Shown here piece by piece: positions 1 to 9,698 of a DNA stretch of 64,000 nt. Source of the DNA: Kaistia hirudinis (GTDB taxonomy: Bacteria > Pseudomonadota > Alphaproteobacteria > Rhizobiales > Kaistiaceae); NCBI RefSeq assembly GCF_014196455.1, contig NZ_JACIDS010000001.1, positions 186,001 to 250,000 of the forward strand, given 5' to 3'. Numbering within the stretch: the first letter of the stretch is position 1; each line of letters starts with the position of its first letter. A program made the position numbers and the translations under genes. A model generated the notes under the pieces. That model had not been told where the DNA came from. It worked only from the letters and a program-made list of their open reading frames with translations, and ran no database searches.

Positions 1-1602
1 GATCGCCTCGCCGAGATCCGCGTCAAGAATCGCGGCTTGATCGAGGAGATCGAGAAGGATCTCGGCGACAAGTTCACCAAGAACGGCATGGAAGCGAAGG
101 TCTATGGCCGCGAGAAGCGACCCTATTCGATCTTCCGCAAGATGGAGCGCAAGGCCGTCTCCTTCGAGCAGCTTTCGGATATCATCGGCTTTCGCGTGAT
201 CGTCGAAAAGCTCTCGGATTGCTACGCGGCGCTCGGCATCGTGCACACGACCTGGCCGACCGTGCCGGGGCGTTTCAAGGACTATATCTCGACGCCGAAG
301 CAGAACGATTACCGTTCGATCCATACGACGGTGGTCGGTCCCGGCCGCCAGCGCGTCGAGCTGCAGATCCGCACGCGCGACATGGACGACGTCGCCGAAT
401 ACGGCATCGCGGCGCATGCGCTCTACAAGGACAAGGTCGGCGGTCGCCGTTCGGACGAGAGCCGCGCCTATACCTGGCTCCGCCGTACGGTCGAGATGCT
501 CGCCGAGGGCGACACGCCGGAGGAGTTCCTCGAGAACACCAAGCTCGAGCTCTTCCACGACCAGGTGTTCTGCTTCACGCCCAAGGGCCGGCTCATCGCG
601 CTGCCGCGCGGCGCGACGCCGATCGACTTCGCCTATGCGGTCCATACCGACATCGGCGACACCTGCGTCGGCTGCAAGCTGAACGGGCGCATGATGCCGC
701 TGACCACGGAGCTGAAGAACGGCGACGAGGTCGAGATCATCACCGCCAAGGGGCAGGTGCCGCCGCCCGCCTGGGAATCGATCGCCGTCACCGGCAAGGC
801 GCGTGCCTCGATTCGCCGCGCCGCGCGCACCGCGATCCGCAAGCAATATGCCGGCCTCGGCCGCAAGATCGTCGAGCGCGCCTTCGAGCGGGCAGGGCGT
901 GAATTCTCCGAGGAGAAGCTGAAGGGCGCGCTGTCGCGCCTCGCGCAGCAGAATGTCGAGGACATGCTCGCCTCGGTCGGGCGCGGCGAGATCCCGTCGG
1001 CGAATGTGCTGAAGGCGGTCTATCCCGACCACAAGGAAGAGCGCGCGGCGGTGCCCAAGGGCGGCAATGGCGCCGGCGAGGCGGGCTGGTTCGGCCTCAA
1101 GCAGGGCTCGGGCATGATGTTCCGCGTGCCCGGCGAGGCGCCCGACGCGCATGCCATCCCGATCCGCGGCCTGCATGGCGATGTGCCGGTGCGCTTCGCG
1201 CCCGAGGGCGGCGCGGTGCCGGGCGACCGGATCGTCGGTATTCTGGCGCCGGGCGAGGGGATCACGATCTATCCGATCCAGTCGCCGAGCCTCAAGGAAT
1301 TCGACGATCAGCCCGAGCGCTGGCTCGACGTGCGCTGGGATATCGACGCGGCCAATCGCGAGCGCTTCCCGGCGCAGATCGAGGTGATCGCCATCAACGA
1401 GCCGGGCACGCTCGCCCAGATCGCCCAGGTGATCGCCGACAATGACGGCAACATCTCCAACCTGAAGATCGTGAAGAGCGCGCCCGATTTTTCGCAGTTG
1501 TCGATCGACCTCGAAGTGTGGGACTTGAAGCATCTGAACCGCCTTCTCGGCGATTTGCGCGAGCGCCACGTGGTCTCCTCGGCCAACCGCGTCAACGCAT
1601 GA
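1..1602 (+). CDS. rsh: RelA/SpoT-family (p)ppGpp synthetase/hydrolase, 5' truncated by window edge
   Basis: The frame is open from base 1, so the gene starts upstream; 533 residues are visible. It begins inside the synthetase domain ([14 protein letters not shown], then [11 protein letters not shown] and the YRSIHT motif). A TGS domain follows ([21 protein letters not shown]), then a C-terminal ACT domain ([27 protein letters not shown]). The N-terminal HD hydrolase domain lies outside the window. Alphaproteobacteria normally have one bifunctional Rsh that makes and degrades (p)ppGpp on starvation. The stop overlaps an ATG in the pyrE frame, so the two are probably cotranscribed. Confidence 0.95.
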   Translation, partial: DRLAEIRVKNRGLIEEIEKDLGDKFTKNGMEAKVYGREKRPYSIFRKMERKAVSFEQLSDIIGFRVIVEKLSDCYAALGIVHTTWPTVPGRFKDYISTPKQNDYRSIHTTVVGPGRQRVELQIRTRDMDDVAEYGIAAHALYKDKVGGRRSDESRAYTWLRRTVEMLAEGDTPEEFLENTKLELFHDQVFCFTPKGRLIALPRGATPIDFAYAVHTDIGDTCVGCKLNGRMMPLTTELKNGDEVEIITAKGQVPPPAWESIAVTGKARASIRRAARTAIRKQYAGLGRKIVERAFERAGREFSEEKLKGALSRLAQQNVEDMLASVGRGEIPSANVLKAVYPDHKEERAAVPKGGNGAGEAGWFGLKQGSGMMFRVPGEAPDAHAIPIRGLHGDVPVRFAPEGGAVPGDRIVGILAPGEGITIYPIQSPSLKEFDDQPERWLDVRWDIDAANRERFPAQIEVIAINEPGTLAQIAQVIADNDGNISNLKIVKSAPDFSQLSIDLEVWDLKHLNRLLGDLRERHVVSSANRVNA

Positions 1603-1631
1603 GCGCGCCAGGCCAGAATCGAAGCGAAGCG

Positions 1632-2210
1632 ATGAACCAGTCCGAAGTCCTCGACATCTTCCGTCAGTCCGGCGCCCTGCTCGAGGGCCATTTCATCCTG
1701 ACGTCGGGCCTCCGCAGCCCGATCTTTCTGCAGAAGGCGCGCGTCTTCATGCATCCGGACCGGACGGAGCGGCTCTGCAAGGCGCTGGCCGACAAGATCC
1801 GCGCGAGCGGCATCACCTTCGACGCGATCGTGTCGCCGGCGATCGGCGGCCTCATCCCGGGTTACGAGACCGCGCGCCATCTCGGCGTGCCCGCGATGTG
1901 GGTCGAGCGCGAGAACGGCGTCTTCCGCCTGCGCCGCTTCGAGATGAAGCCGGGCACGCGCGTGCTCGTGGTCGAGGACATCATCTCGACCGGCCTTTCC
2001 TGCCGCGAGACGATCGAGGCGCTGAAGCCGCTCGGCGCGGAGGTCGTCGCCGTCGCCTGCCTGATCGACCGCTCCGCCGGCGAGGCCGATGCGGGCGCGC
2101 CGCTCATCGCGCTCACCGAATATAAGGTGCCGGCCTATCCGGCCGACCAGCTTCCGCCCGAATTGGCCGCCATACCGCCGGTCAAGCCGGGTAGTCGCAC
2201 CATGGCCTGA
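1632..2210 (+). CDS. pyrE: Orotate phosphoribosyltransferase
   Basis: This cytosolic enzyme joins orotate to PRPP to give OMP in de novo pyrimidine synthesis. The PRPP-binding signature [21 protein letters not shown] is present and the N-terminus ([18 protein letters not shown]) matches the short alphaproteobacterial PyrE type. The ATG at 1632 gives 192 residues, the usual length. An in-frame ATG at 1599 overlaps the rsh stop (ATGA) and would add 11 residues; it is a possible coupled start. Confidence 0.94.
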   Translation: MNQSEVLDIFRQSGALLEGHFILTSGLRSPIFLQKARVFMHPDRTERLCKALADKIRASGITFDAIVSPAIGGLIPGYETARHLGVPAMWVERENGVFRLRRFEMKPGTRVLVVEDIISTGLSCRETIEALKPLGAEVVAVACLIDRSAGEADAGAPLIALTEYKVPAYPADQLPPELAAIPPVKPGSRTMA

Positions 2211-2230
2211 ACCGGCCAGCACACGATCCG

Positions 2231-2803
2231 ATGCTCTTCCGTCGCCGCAAGCCCCTCCGCTTCCATGAGAAGTTCAGCCACGTGATGTGGCCGCGGCGCG
2301 GCTTCAAGCGGGCCGTGCGCTATCATTCGAAGCGGCTGATGCGCATGTCCGGCAGCCCGCATTCGGTCGCGGCGGGCTTCGCGGTCGGCGTCGCGCTTTC
2401 TATGACGCCCTTTGTCGGCTTTCACTATCTGCTGTGCTTCGTCGCCGCCTATCTGGTCCGTGGCAATGTGCTGGCCGCCGTGCTCGGCACCACGATCGGC
2501 AATCCGCTGACCTTTCCGATCATCTGGCTCACGACCTATGAGACCGGCGGCCTCGTGCTCGGCTGGTTCGGCCGGCGGCCCGAAGCGTTGAGCTTCCGGC
2601 AGATCTCGCACGGCCTCCTCAGCGATTCCGCCCATTCCATCTGGCCGATCTTCGAGCCGATGCTGATCGGTTCGATTCCGGTTGCGCTGGTGACGGCGAC
2701 GATTTCCTATATCGCCGTCTACTATGCGACGGACGCCTTCCGCACCGCGCGGCGCGAGCGTGTCGCGATCCGCAGGCGCGAACTGCACGGCAACCGTTCC
2801 TGA
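2231..2803 (+). CDS. DUF2062 integral membrane protein
   Basis: 190 residues. A basic N-terminus is followed by the DUF2062 core (GFAVGVALSMTPFVGFHYLL and GTTIGNPLTFPIIW) with three or four hydrophobic segments and a basic C-tail. The family is common in Proteobacteria but its biochemical role is not established. It lies between pyrE (20 bp upstream) and pdxJ (12 bp downstream) on the same strand, an arrangement typical of Rhizobiales, so cotranscription is likely. Confidence 0.85.
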   Translation: MLFRRRKPLRFHEKFSHVMWPRRGFKRAVRYHSKRLMRMSGSPHSVAAGFAVGVALSMTPFVGFHYLLCFVAAYLVRGNVLAAVLGTTIGNPLTFPIIWLTTYETGGLVLGWFGRRPEALSFRQISHGLLSDSAHSIWPIFEPMLIGSIPVALVTATISYIAVYYATDAFRTARRERVAIRRRELHGNRS

Positions 2804-2815
2804 GAGGAGGATTTC

Positions 2816-3583
2816 ATGAGCGCCGCCCGCAACCTCAGGCTCGGTGTCAACATCGATCATGTCGCCACCATCCGCAACGCGCGCGGCGGTGATCATCCCG
2901 AGCCGCTGCGCGCGGCGCGGATTGCGGCGGAGGCGGGCGCCGACGGCATCACGGCGCATCTGCGCGAGGACCGGCGCCATATCGGCGACGCCGATATTGC
3001 ACGGCTGCGCGAACAGATCGCCCTGCCGCTCAATTTCGAAATGGCCGCGACCCGCGAAATGGTCTCGATCGCGCTGCGTCACCGGCCGCATGCGGCCTGC
3101 ATCGTGCCGGAGCGGCGCGAGGAGCGCACGACCGAGGGCGGGCTCGACGCCGCCGGCCAGTTCAACGCGCTCGCCCCCATGGTGCGCGAGCTTTCCGTCG
3201 CCGGCATTCGTGTCTCGCTGTTCATCGCCGCCGACCGGGAGCAGTTCGACGCCGCGCGGGCGCTCGGCGCGCCGGTGGTCGAAATCCACACCGGCTCCTA
3301 TTGCGAGGCGTTCCACTCCGGCCCCGGCGCCTTCGAGTTCGAGCGGATGCGCATCGTCGAGGCCGCCGCCTATGGCGCCTCGATCGGGCTCGAGGTCCAT
3401 GCCGGCCATGGCCTCTCCTACGATACGGTGAAGCCGATCGCCGCGATCCCGGAGATCCGCGAGCTCAATATCGGCCATTTCCTGATCGGCGAGGCGATCT
3501 TCATCGGCCTCGACGCCTCGATCCGCAAGATGCGGCAGCTGATGGACGAGGCGCGCGCCCCGGCGGTCGTGCAGCCGGAGTGA
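2816..3583 (+). CDS. pdxJ: Pyridoxine 5'-phosphate synthase
   Basis: PdxJ condenses 3-amino-1-hydroxyacetone phosphate with deoxyxylulose phosphate to give pyridoxine 5'-phosphate in the DXP-dependent vitamin B6 pathway. The N-terminal signature [17 protein letters not shown] and the C-terminal [12 protein letters not shown] and [14 protein letters not shown] blocks are clear. Length is 255 residues, normal for the family. A strong ribosome site (GAGAGGAGG) precedes the ATG. Confidence 0.96.
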   Translation: MSAARNLRLGVNIDHVATIRNARGGDHPEPLRAARIAAEAGADGITAHLREDRRHIGDADIARLREQIALPLNFEMAATREMVSIALRHRPHAACIVPERREERTTEGGLDAAGQFNALAPMVRELSVAGIRVSLFIAADREQFDAARALGAPVVEIHTGSYCEAFHSGPGAFEFERMRIVEAAAYGASIGLEVHAGHGLSYDTVKPIAAIPEIRELNIGHFLIGEAIFIGLDASIRKMRQLMDEARAPAVVQPE

Positions 3584-3642
3584 AAACGTGAAGCCAGTCC
3601 GGCCGGTGATTCAGGCCTTACTGGCGGGAGGCACATGCTCTG

Positions 3643-3786
3643 CCGTCACCCCGGCGAAAGCCGGGGTCCATTCAGCCGAGGCGGTGGTCGTTTGCATCCC
3701 GGCCAATTGGAACCAGACGTGACTTGGCTTTATTCTAGCTCCCAAGGCCGCGGCTGTATGGATCCCGGCTTTCGCCGGGATGACGC
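3643..3786 (+). repeat. Paired inverted repeat (REP/BIME-like), copy 1
   Basis: Two palindromic modules face each other: GTCACCCCGGCGAAAGCCGGGGTCC at the left and GGATCCCGGCTTTCGCCGGGATGAC at the right, about 90 bp apart. The same module recurs between genes elsewhere in this window near 15.2, 29.9, 43.9 and 62.9-63.9 kb. It fills most of the pdxJ-acpS gap. No gene is supported here. Confidence 0.85.
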
Positions 3787-3864
3787 CTTCATCGGTAGTT
3801 CGGCGTTCCGGTTGCGCCAAATCGCAACAGTCAGTCGGCTTTTGGCGGTTGCCAAGGCGTCTTC

Positions 3865-4281
3865 ATGGCGAGGATTCGACAATTGATCATCGGCCTCGGC
3901 AGCGATCTCATCGACATTCGCCGCATCGAGCAGACGCTGGAGCGGCATGGCGCGCGCTTTACGGAGCGGGTGTTCACCGAGATCGAGCGGGCGAAGTCCG
4001 ACCGGCGCAAGCAGCGCGCGGCGTCCTATGCGAAGCGCTTCGCCGCCAAGGAGGCCTGCGCCAAGGCGCTTGGCACCGGTCTCAACCAGGGCGTGTTCTG
4101 GCGCGACATGGGCGTCGTCAATCTGCCGAGCGGCCAGCCGACCATGGCGCTGACCGGCGGCGCGGCCGAGCGGCTCGCGGCCATCCTGCCGCCGGGCCAT
4201 GTCGGGGTCGTCCACCTCACCATCACCGACGACTATCCGCTCGCCCAGGCCTTCGTCGTGATCGAGGCGCTACCGCGCTAG
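3865..4281 (+). CDS. acpS: Holo-[acyl-carrier-protein] synthase
   Basis: AcpS transfers 4'-phosphopantetheine from CoA to a serine of apo-ACP, activating fatty acid synthesis. The N-terminal metal-binding motif [14 protein letters not shown] and the [16 protein letters not shown] helix, with the catalytic Glu, are both visible. Length 138 residues. The ATG at 3865 is used; a TTG at 3883 would give the shorter N-terminus seen in many homologues. It sits upstream of lepB-rnc-era as in other Rhizobiales. Confidence 0.95.
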   Translation: MARIRQLIIGLGSDLIDIRRIEQTLERHGARFTERVFTEIERAKSDRRKQRAASYAKRFAAKEACAKALGTGLNQGVFWRDMGVVNLPSGQPTMALTGGAAERLAAILPPGHVGVVHLTITDDYPLAQAFVVIEALPR

Positions 4282-4419
4282 TTGAATTCCCCGGCAAAGG
4301 AGACGGCCGTCACAATCGCCGCAGCGCCGCGTTGCGCCGCAGCGGGCGACCCGTTATGAACCATTTCACACTGGTCGAGCCGGCCGCGCGGCGGTTTTTG
4401 AGGATCATTGGAAGGACCC

Positions 4420-5217
4420 ATGAGCGTGGCGAGCGAGAAGTACAAGTCTGAGCGCGGCGGAACGGGCGAAACCGTCAAGATCGTCGTCCAGGCGCTGCTC
4501 CTCGCATTGATCGTGCGGACCTTCCTTTTCCAGCCGTTTAACATTCCATCAGGCTCGATGAAGGCAACGCTGCTGGTCGGCGATTACATCTTCGTTTCGA
4601 AATACGCCTACGGCTACAGCAAGTATTCTCTGCCGCTCTCGCCCGATCTCTTCACGGGCCGCATCTGGGCGAGCAAGCCGGTGCGCGGCGATGTCGCCGT
4701 CTTCCGCCTGCCGCGCGATCCGAGCGTCGATTACATCAAGCGCGTGATCGGTCTGCCGGGCGACAAGGTGCAGATGATCGACGGCGTGCTCTACCTCAAC
4801 GGTCAGGCCGTGAAGAAGGAGCGCGTCGAAGACTACGTCACGACGGACGAGTTCGGCGCCGAGGTGCATGCCGCGCGTTATCGCGAGACGCTCCCCGACT
4901 ACAAGCTGCCCGACGGCACGATCCAGAAGGGCATCTCCTATGACGTGCTCGACCTCGATCCGCATTCCTTCTCGGACAATACGCCCGTCTTCGAGGTTCC
5001 CCCGGACAGCTATTTCATGATGGGCGACAACCGGGACAATTCGATGGACAGCCGCGTGCTCGGCGCCGTCGGCTATGTTCCGTTCGAGAATTTCGTCGGC
5101 CGCGCCGAACTGGTGTTCTTCTCCGTCAAGGAGGGCGACCCCGCCTGGCAGTTCTGGCGCTGGCCCTGGACGGTCCGCTTTGACCGTCTCTTCACCAGAA
5201 TCAACGGATCGGGATGA
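4420..5217 (+). CDS. lepB: Signal peptidase I
   Basis: Inner-membrane serine protease that removes signal peptides from exported preproteins. One N-terminal membrane segment (VVQALLLALIVRTFLF) precedes the catalytic box QPFNIPSGSMKATL with the nucleophilic Ser. The Lys region (RGDVAVFRLPRDPSVDYIKRVIG) and the GDNRDNSMDSR box follow. The ATG at 4420 has GGAAGGA just upstream and is preferred to the TTG at 4408. 265 residues. The stop overlaps the rnc ATG (ATGA). Confidence 0.96.
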   Translation: MSVASEKYKSERGGTGETVKIVVQALLLALIVRTFLFQPFNIPSGSMKATLLVGDYIFVSKYAYGYSKYSLPLSPDLFTGRIWASKPVRGDVAVFRLPRDPSVDYIKRVIGLPGDKVQMIDGVLYLNGQAVKKERVEDYVTTDEFGAEVHAARYRETLPDYKLPDGTIQKGISYDVLDLDPHSFSDNTPVFEVPPDSYFMMGDNRDNSMDSRVLGAVGYVPFENFVGRAELVFFSVKEGDPAWQFWRWPWTVRFDRLFTRINGSG

Positions 5218-5921
5218 ACGAACTCCTCCGTCCCCTCGAAGACCGCCTCGGACACAGCTTCACCAAGCCTTTGCTTCTGTCGCGCGCGCTGACTCATGCC
5301 AGCGCCGTCGCGGAAGACAAGCTCTCGCCCGGCGAGAGCTATCAGCGGCTCGAGTTTCTCGGCGACCGCGTGCTGGCGCTCGTGATCGCCGACATGCTGC
5401 TCGATGCCTTTCCCGATGCGGATGAGGGAGAGCTGGCGCGCCGCCTGAACGGGCTCGTGCGCAATGAGAGCTGCGCCGAAGTCGCGCTCGGCATCGGGCT
5501 CGACGCCTGGATCCGGCTCGGCGGCGGCGAACAGCAATCGGGCGGACGCAAGAAGGCCGCGATTCTCGGCGATGTCTGCGAGGCGGTGATCGGCGCGCTG
5601 TTCCTGGATGGCGGGCTCGATGTCGCCAGCGGCTTCATCGGGCGGCACTGGCGCGAGCGTATGCTCAACTGGGCCGCGCCGCTGCGCGATGCCAAGACGA
5701 CGCTGCAGGAATGGGCGCAGGGCAGGGGCCTCGCGGCGCCCCGCTACGAGATTGTCGACCGGAGCGGGCCGGACCACGCGCCGAACTTCGTCGTCGAGGT
5801 CTCGACCACGGGCATGCATTCGGTGCTCGGCAAGGGACGTTCTCGGCGCGAGGCCGAGCAAGCCGCGGCGAGCGCGATGCTGATCGCCGCAGGCGTATGG
5901 AAGGCGGGAAATGGTGTCTGA
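5214..5921 (+). CDS. rnc: Ribonuclease III
   Basis: Double-strand-specific endoribonuclease for rRNA processing and mRNA or antisense turnover. The RNase III signature YQRLEFLGDRVL is near residue 42, the second acidic cluster (GDVCEAVIGALFLDGG) near 120, and a C-terminal dsRNA-binding domain ends the protein (KTTLQEWAQGRGLAAPRYE...EQAAASAML). 235 residues. It starts inside the lepB stop, so translation is probably coupled. Confidence 0.96.
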   Translation: MNELLRPLEDRLGHSFTKPLLLSRALTHASAVAEDKLSPGESYQRLEFLGDRVLALVIADMLLDAFPDADEGELARRLNGLVRNESCAEVALGIGLDAWIRLGGGEQQSGGRKKAAILGDVCEAVIGALFLDGGLDVASGFIGRHWRERMLNWAAPLRDAKTTLQEWAQGRGLAAPRYEIVDRSGPDHAPNFVVEVSTTGMHSVLGKGRSRREAEQAAASAMLIAAGVWKAGNGV

Positions 5922-5931
5922 GGAACGCGCA

Positions 5932-6852
5932 ATGGATGAGCCGCAGGGCGAGGAATCGACGCCGACGCGCTGCGGCTTCGTTGCGCTCATCGGCGCGCCG
6001 AACGCGGGCAAGTCGACGCTTCTCAACCGGCTGGTCGGAACCAAGATCTCGATCGTCACGCACAAGGTGCAGACGACGCGCGCCATCATGCGCGGCATCG
6101 CGATCGAAGGCGCCTCGCAGATCATCTTCGTCGATACGCCCGGCATTTTCCGTCCGAAGCGGCGGCTCGACCGCGCCATGGTCGATACGGCCTGGGGCGG
6201 AGCGAAGGATGCGGATCTCGTTGCGCTGCTCGTCGATGCGGAGCGCGGGCTCGGCGATGACGTGAACGGCATCCTCGGCAAGCTGGCCGATGTGCACCAG
6301 CCGAAGATCCTGATCCTGAACAAGATCGACCAGGTCCGGCACGAGACGCTGCTGGAAATGGTCGCCAAGGCCAATGATCGCGTGAAGTTCGAGCGCACCT
6401 TCCTGATCTCTGCGCTCTCCGGCGACGGCTGCCCGGATTTTCTCTCCTATCTCGCCGGCGCCGTGCCGCCCGGGCCGTGGCTCTATCCCGAGGACCAGGT
6501 CTCCGACCTGCCGCTGCGCGCGCTCGCCGCGGAGATCACGCGCGAGAAGCTGTTCCTGCGCCTGCATGACGAGCTGCCCTATGCCTCGACGGTCGAGACC
6601 GAGCAGTGGAAGGATCTTCCCGACGGCTCCGCCCGGATCGAGCAGACGATCTATGTCGAGCGCGAGAGCCAGAAGCGGATCGTGATCGGCCACAAGGGCG
6701 AGACGATCAAGGCGATCTCCATGGCGGCGCGGGCCGACATCCAGGAGATGGCCGAAAAGCCGGTCCACCTCTTCCTGTTCGTCAAGGTGCGCGAGAACTG
6801 GGCCGACGATCCCGAGCGCTATCGCGAGATGGGCATCGAGTTCCCGCGCTAA
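5932..6852 (+). CDS. era: GTPase Era
   Basis: Era binds the 3' end of 16S rRNA and assists 30S assembly. G1 (GAPNAGKST), G3 (DTPG) and G4 (NKID) motifs are present, with a C-terminal KH domain (RIVIGHKGETIKAISMAAR). The ATG at 5932 is chosen because AGGA at 5921-5924 sits seven bases upstream; an ATG at 5911 inside rnc would add seven residues but has poor spacing. The usual next gene in this block, recO, is absent: the following gene runs the other way. Confidence 0.95.
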   Translation: MDEPQGEESTPTRCGFVALIGAPNAGKSTLLNRLVGTKISIVTHKVQTTRAIMRGIAIEGASQIIFVDTPGIFRPKRRLDRAMVDTAWGGAKDADLVALLVDAERGLGDDVNGILGKLADVHQPKILILNKIDQVRHETLLEMVAKANDRVKFERTFLISALSGDGCPDFLSYLAGAVPPGPWLYPEDQVSDLPLRALAAEITREKLFLRLHDELPYASTVETEQWKDLPDGSARIEQTIYVERESQKRIVIGHKGETIKAISMAARADIQEMAEKPVHLFLFVKVRENWADDPERYREMGIEFPR

Positions 6853-7778
6853 GGCCTGACGGCGCCCGCCCGTTCGGCGAGCGCACTGGTCGATGTGCCG
6901 ATGAAGGTCAGCAGCGTCGCCGCGAAGAAATCGGCGATGTTGTCGTCGAGCGCCGCGAAGTTGCCGATGTCGCCGGTGTCTCCGTCCGATGCCAGCAAGC
7001 CGTCGTTCTGGGCGGCCCGCAGTGTTTCCCGCACATGGGCGCGCGAGACGCCGAAGCGGCGCGACAGCGCCGCGATCGAGGGCGGTGGCGTCGCTTCGCG
7101 TGCGGCGAGATAGGTCATCAGCAGGATCGGGATGCCCGCATTGCGCTCGGCGAGCGGCTTGAGCGCCGGGGCATGGTCGAGCAGACGGAAGCCCTGTCGG
7201 AACATCGCGATATAGGCGCGCGCCATGTAGCAGACGAAGATAGGATCTTCCTCGAGCGCGGAGCCGGCCGCCTCGATCGCCGGCTCGATCACGGCGGCAA
7301 TGCGGATCTGCGCGCGCCAGCGGTCGCGGACCATGCGCATCATGCTTTCGGTGGGAACCAGCGGCCGCGCTCTCCCGTCGCCAGTTGGCGGTGCGGGATC
7401 GAGATAGCCGGCCCAGCGCAGCGCCGCGAGCATCGCCTTGGCCCGCCCGCGGCTGCACACCGCGCCTTCCTCGCAGAAGGCGAGGAGCCGGCTCGGCAGC
7501 AAGCCGTTGCCGTTTGGATCCGGATCGACATGAAAGCCGAGCGCCGCCGTCAGGAAGAGAAAGCGGCCCCGATCGTTCATGACGAGGTTCAGCACGGGCA
7601 TCGCGCGGAAGCCATCGACGATGCCACGAATGGCGAGCATCCGCGCCTCATCGAAGCGGGGATGCCTGCGAATCATATCGATGGCGGCCGCGACCTCATC
7701 CGGACGCGACCAGTCCGGCAGGCGCGCCGCCGGGGCCCGCGCCGGCAGGTCCGATTGCATTTCAATAGTCAGGCTCAT
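6849..7778 (-). CDS. Uncharacterised protein with C-terminal helix-turn-helix segment
   Basis: 309 residues from the ATG at 7778, which has a G-rich ribosome site (GGGGGG) upstream. No family is recognised with confidence. Residues around 245-275 (PSIAALSRRFGVSRAHVRETLRAAQNDGLL) read as a winged-helix DNA-binding motif; the rest is alpha-helical and not membrane-bound. Its stop shares bases with the era stop (CTAA), so the genes converge with no spacer. A TATAAT box and a 12-bp palindrome lie about 125 bp upstream. A transcriptional regulator is possible but is inferred from the HTH only. Confidence 0.7.
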   Translation of the reverse strand: MSLTIEMQSDLPARAPAARLPDWSRPDEVAAAIDMIRRHPRFDEARMLAIRGIVDGFRAMPVLNLVMNDRGRFLFLTAALGFHVDPDPNGNGLLPSRLLAFCEEGAVCSRGRAKAMLAALRWAGYLDPAPPTGDGRARPLVPTESMMRMVRDRWRAQIRIAAVIEPAIEAAGSALEEDPIFVCYMARAYIAMFRQGFRLLDHAPALKPLAERNAGIPILLMTYLAAREATPPPSIAALSRRFGVSRAHVRETLRAAQNDGLLASDGDTGDIGNFAALDDNIADFFAATLLTFIGTSTSALAERAGAVRP

Positions 7779-7901
7779 CGCACCCCCCTGCGAACGGCCA
7801 GATTTCGCCACTACGCGGCAACCGCCCCGTCCCCTAGACAAGAGGCGGGTGGCAGGGGCAGGGCCGAACAGGCGGACCAACCCCGCAACATCGTAACGAG
7901 A

Positions 7902-7919
7902 CGGGATATCCCGATTATA
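7902..7919 (-). promoter_or_regulatory. Putative promoter -10 box with adjoining 12-bp palindrome
   Basis: On the minus strand TATAAT (7919-7914) is followed at once by the perfect palindrome CGGGATATCCCG (7913-7902). This places a possible operator over the transcription start of the HTH-containing gene that begins at 7778. No good -35 box was found, so the promoter call is tentative. Confidence 0.35.
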
Positions 7920-7974
7920 GCGAGCGAGGATGTGACTCGGCACGGCGTCGCATGGCTACCAAGTTCAGGTTGCA

Positions 7975-8250
7975 TCAGTCTCCGGATTTGATCGCGGCAA
8001 GCAGCGCCGCCTTGGTCGCGCCGTCGATGGCGGTCCAGGGAATGCCGGCGAGCGCGGCGTGGAGCCCCCAGAGCGCGTTCAGGCTGGTGCGCTTCGGGTC
8101 GCGGTGCTTGAGCCTGCGATAGGCGTCGACGGCGCCGATCCGGCGCAAATCCGCCTCGGTGCGGATATCCACCTCCGCGAGCCAGGCTGCCGTCTTCGGG
8201 CCGATGCCCGCGAGCGTTCCGACCGGACGGGTCTCGGCGCCTGCGCCCAT
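7975..8250 (-). CDS. TfoX C-terminal-domain protein
   Basis: 91 residues that match the stand-alone TfoX/Sxy C-terminal domain: LAGIGPKTAAWLAEVDIRTEADLRRIGAV, then the YRRLKHRD and SLNALWGLHAALAG blocks. The domain has a helix-hairpin-helix-like fold. Full TfoX acts in competence regulation, but the role of single-domain forms is unknown. The gene follows the GFA gene by four bases and is probably the last cistron of an xth-GFA-TfoX operon. Confidence 0.8.
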   Translation of the reverse strand: MGAGAETRPVGTLAGIGPKTAAWLAEVDIRTEADLRRIGAVDAYRRLKHRDPKRTSLNALWGLHAALAGIPWTAIDGATKAALLAAIKSGD

Positions 8251-8254
8251 GGTG

Positions 8255-8671
8255 TCAGAGCTCGGGTTCGTCGAGATGCGAGGGCAGGTCGCCGTCGAAG
8301 CCCTTGGCCGCGAGACGGCGGCTGCCGACCCAGATGTTCTGGTCGGCCGGGAAGCGGTCTGGCTCGTCGAGCGAGGCGAGCGTCACGTCGAGATAACGGT
8401 CGTCATTCGTCATCGTCATGATGAGCGGCGTGCCGCAATCGGCGCAGAAATGGCGCCGTCCCGTCGTCGAGGATTCGTGGATCGCGGGCGTGCCGGCCGT
8501 GAGTTCGAAGGCGGACGCATCGAAGCTCGCCCAGGTGAGGAAAAGGCTGCCGCCGGCGAGCTGGCAGAGGCGGCAGTGGCAATGGCTGACGACGCGCGGC
8601 GGCGCGCTGATCCGGTAATGGATGCGGCCGCAGAGGCAGCCGCCCGTGAGCGGCTCGAACGTTTCGCTCAC
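8255..8671 (-). CDS. GFA-family (glutathione-dependent formaldehyde-activating enzyme-like) zinc protein
   Basis: 138 residues from a GTG that overlaps the xth stop (GTGA). Cysteine pairs typical of the GFA/CENP-V fold are present: GGCLCGRIHY, SHCHCRLCQ and FCADCGTPL, which bind zinc. The family includes Gfa, which speeds formaldehyde-glutathione adduct formation, but most members are uncharacterised, so the substrate is not assigned. Confidence 0.85.
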   Translation of the reverse strand: MSETFEPLTGGCLCGRIHYRISAPPRVVSHCHCRLCQLAGGSLFLTWASFDASAFELTAGTPAIHESSTTGRRHFCADCGTPLIMTMTNDDRYLDVTLASLDEPDRFPADQNIWVGSRRLAAKGFDGDLPSHLDEPEL

Positions 8672-9450
8672 AGCGCGAGCTCCACATGGACCGGCACGTG
8701 GTCGGACGGCTTCTCCCAGCCGCGGACATATTTGTCGATGCCGACGCCCTTGAGCCGGTCCGCCGCCTGCGGCGACAGCAGGAGATGATCGATGCGGATG
8801 CCGTTGTTCTTCTGGAAGGCGCCGGCCTGATAATCCCAGAAGGTATAGAGATCGCCGGCGTCGGTCGTGGCGCGTAGCGCATCGGTCAGGCCGAGCGATT
8901 CGATCGCGCGGAACGCCGCGCGGGTCTCGGGCTGGTACAGCGCATCGCCGAGCCAGAGCGAGGGATCCTTGGCGTCGCGCGACTCGGGAATGACGTTGTA
9001 GTCGCCGGCGAGCACCATCGGGTCCTCGAGCAGCAGCTGCTCGGCGGCCCAGATACGGAAACGCTCCATCCACGCCAGCTTGTAGCTGAACTTCTCCGTG
9101 CCGATCGGATTGCCGTTCGGCAGATAGAGCGAGACGACGCGGAGCGCCCCGCTCGGGACCGAGAAGACGCCCTCGATGAAGCGGGCCTGCTCGTCGGCCG
9201 CATCGCCCGGCAGGCCGCGATTGATCTCGTCGAAGGGCAGCTTGGACAGCAGCGCGACGCCGTTGAAGCCCTTCTGGCCGTGCACGGCGACATTGTAGCC
9301 GAGATCCTCGAAGGCGCTCGTCGGGAAGCCCTCGTCGACCGTCTTGATCTCCTGCAGCCCGACAATGTCGGGCGAGGCTTCCTTGAGCCAGGCGAGCGCC
9401 GTCTCGATGCGCGCCTTGACGCCGTTGATGTTCCATGTCGCGATCTTCAT
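8668..9450 (-). CDS. xth: Exodeoxyribonuclease III
   Basis: AP endonuclease / 3'-5' exonuclease of base-excision repair. The EEP-fold motifs are in order: ATWNINGVKAR, LQEIK (metal-binding Glu), GDYNVIPESRD, a WDYQAG region, and NGIRIDHLL followed by SDHVPV (catalytic Asp-His). The ATG at 9450 starts the conserved MKIATWNINGV; a longer in-frame extension to 9528 is not conserved. 260 residues. Confidence 0.94.
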   Translation of the reverse strand: MKIATWNINGVKARIETALAWLKEASPDIVGLQEIKTVDEGFPTSAFEDLGYNVAVHGQKGFNGVALLSKLPFDEINRGLPGDAADEQARFIEGVFSVPSGALRVVSLYLPNGNPIGTEKFSYKLAWMERFRIWAAEQLLLEDPMVLAGDYNVIPESRDAKDPSLWLGDALYQPETRAAFRAIESLGLTDALRATTDAGDLYTFWDYQAGAFQKNNGIRIDHLLLSPQAADRLKGVGIDKYVRGWEKPSDHVPVHVELAL

Positions 9451-9698
9451 GGCGGCGAGACTAGTGCGTTTTCGGGGCGAGTGGAAACCGGATTGCGCCC
9501 GGATTGGCGGTGCCGGTGGAAAGCCCACGCATTCCTTCGGCAGACGTCCGCAACGCCATGCTCCGGTCCTTCTGCGCGCGCTTCGCGGGGCTCGGTGGAT
9601 CGTGCTGCGGCGGATTGGAGATTGAGTCGCCGCCGCCGGTCGAATAGAGCAACGGCGGAACGCCCGGAATCGTCCGGCGAGCGGACGAGGTGGCAGGG

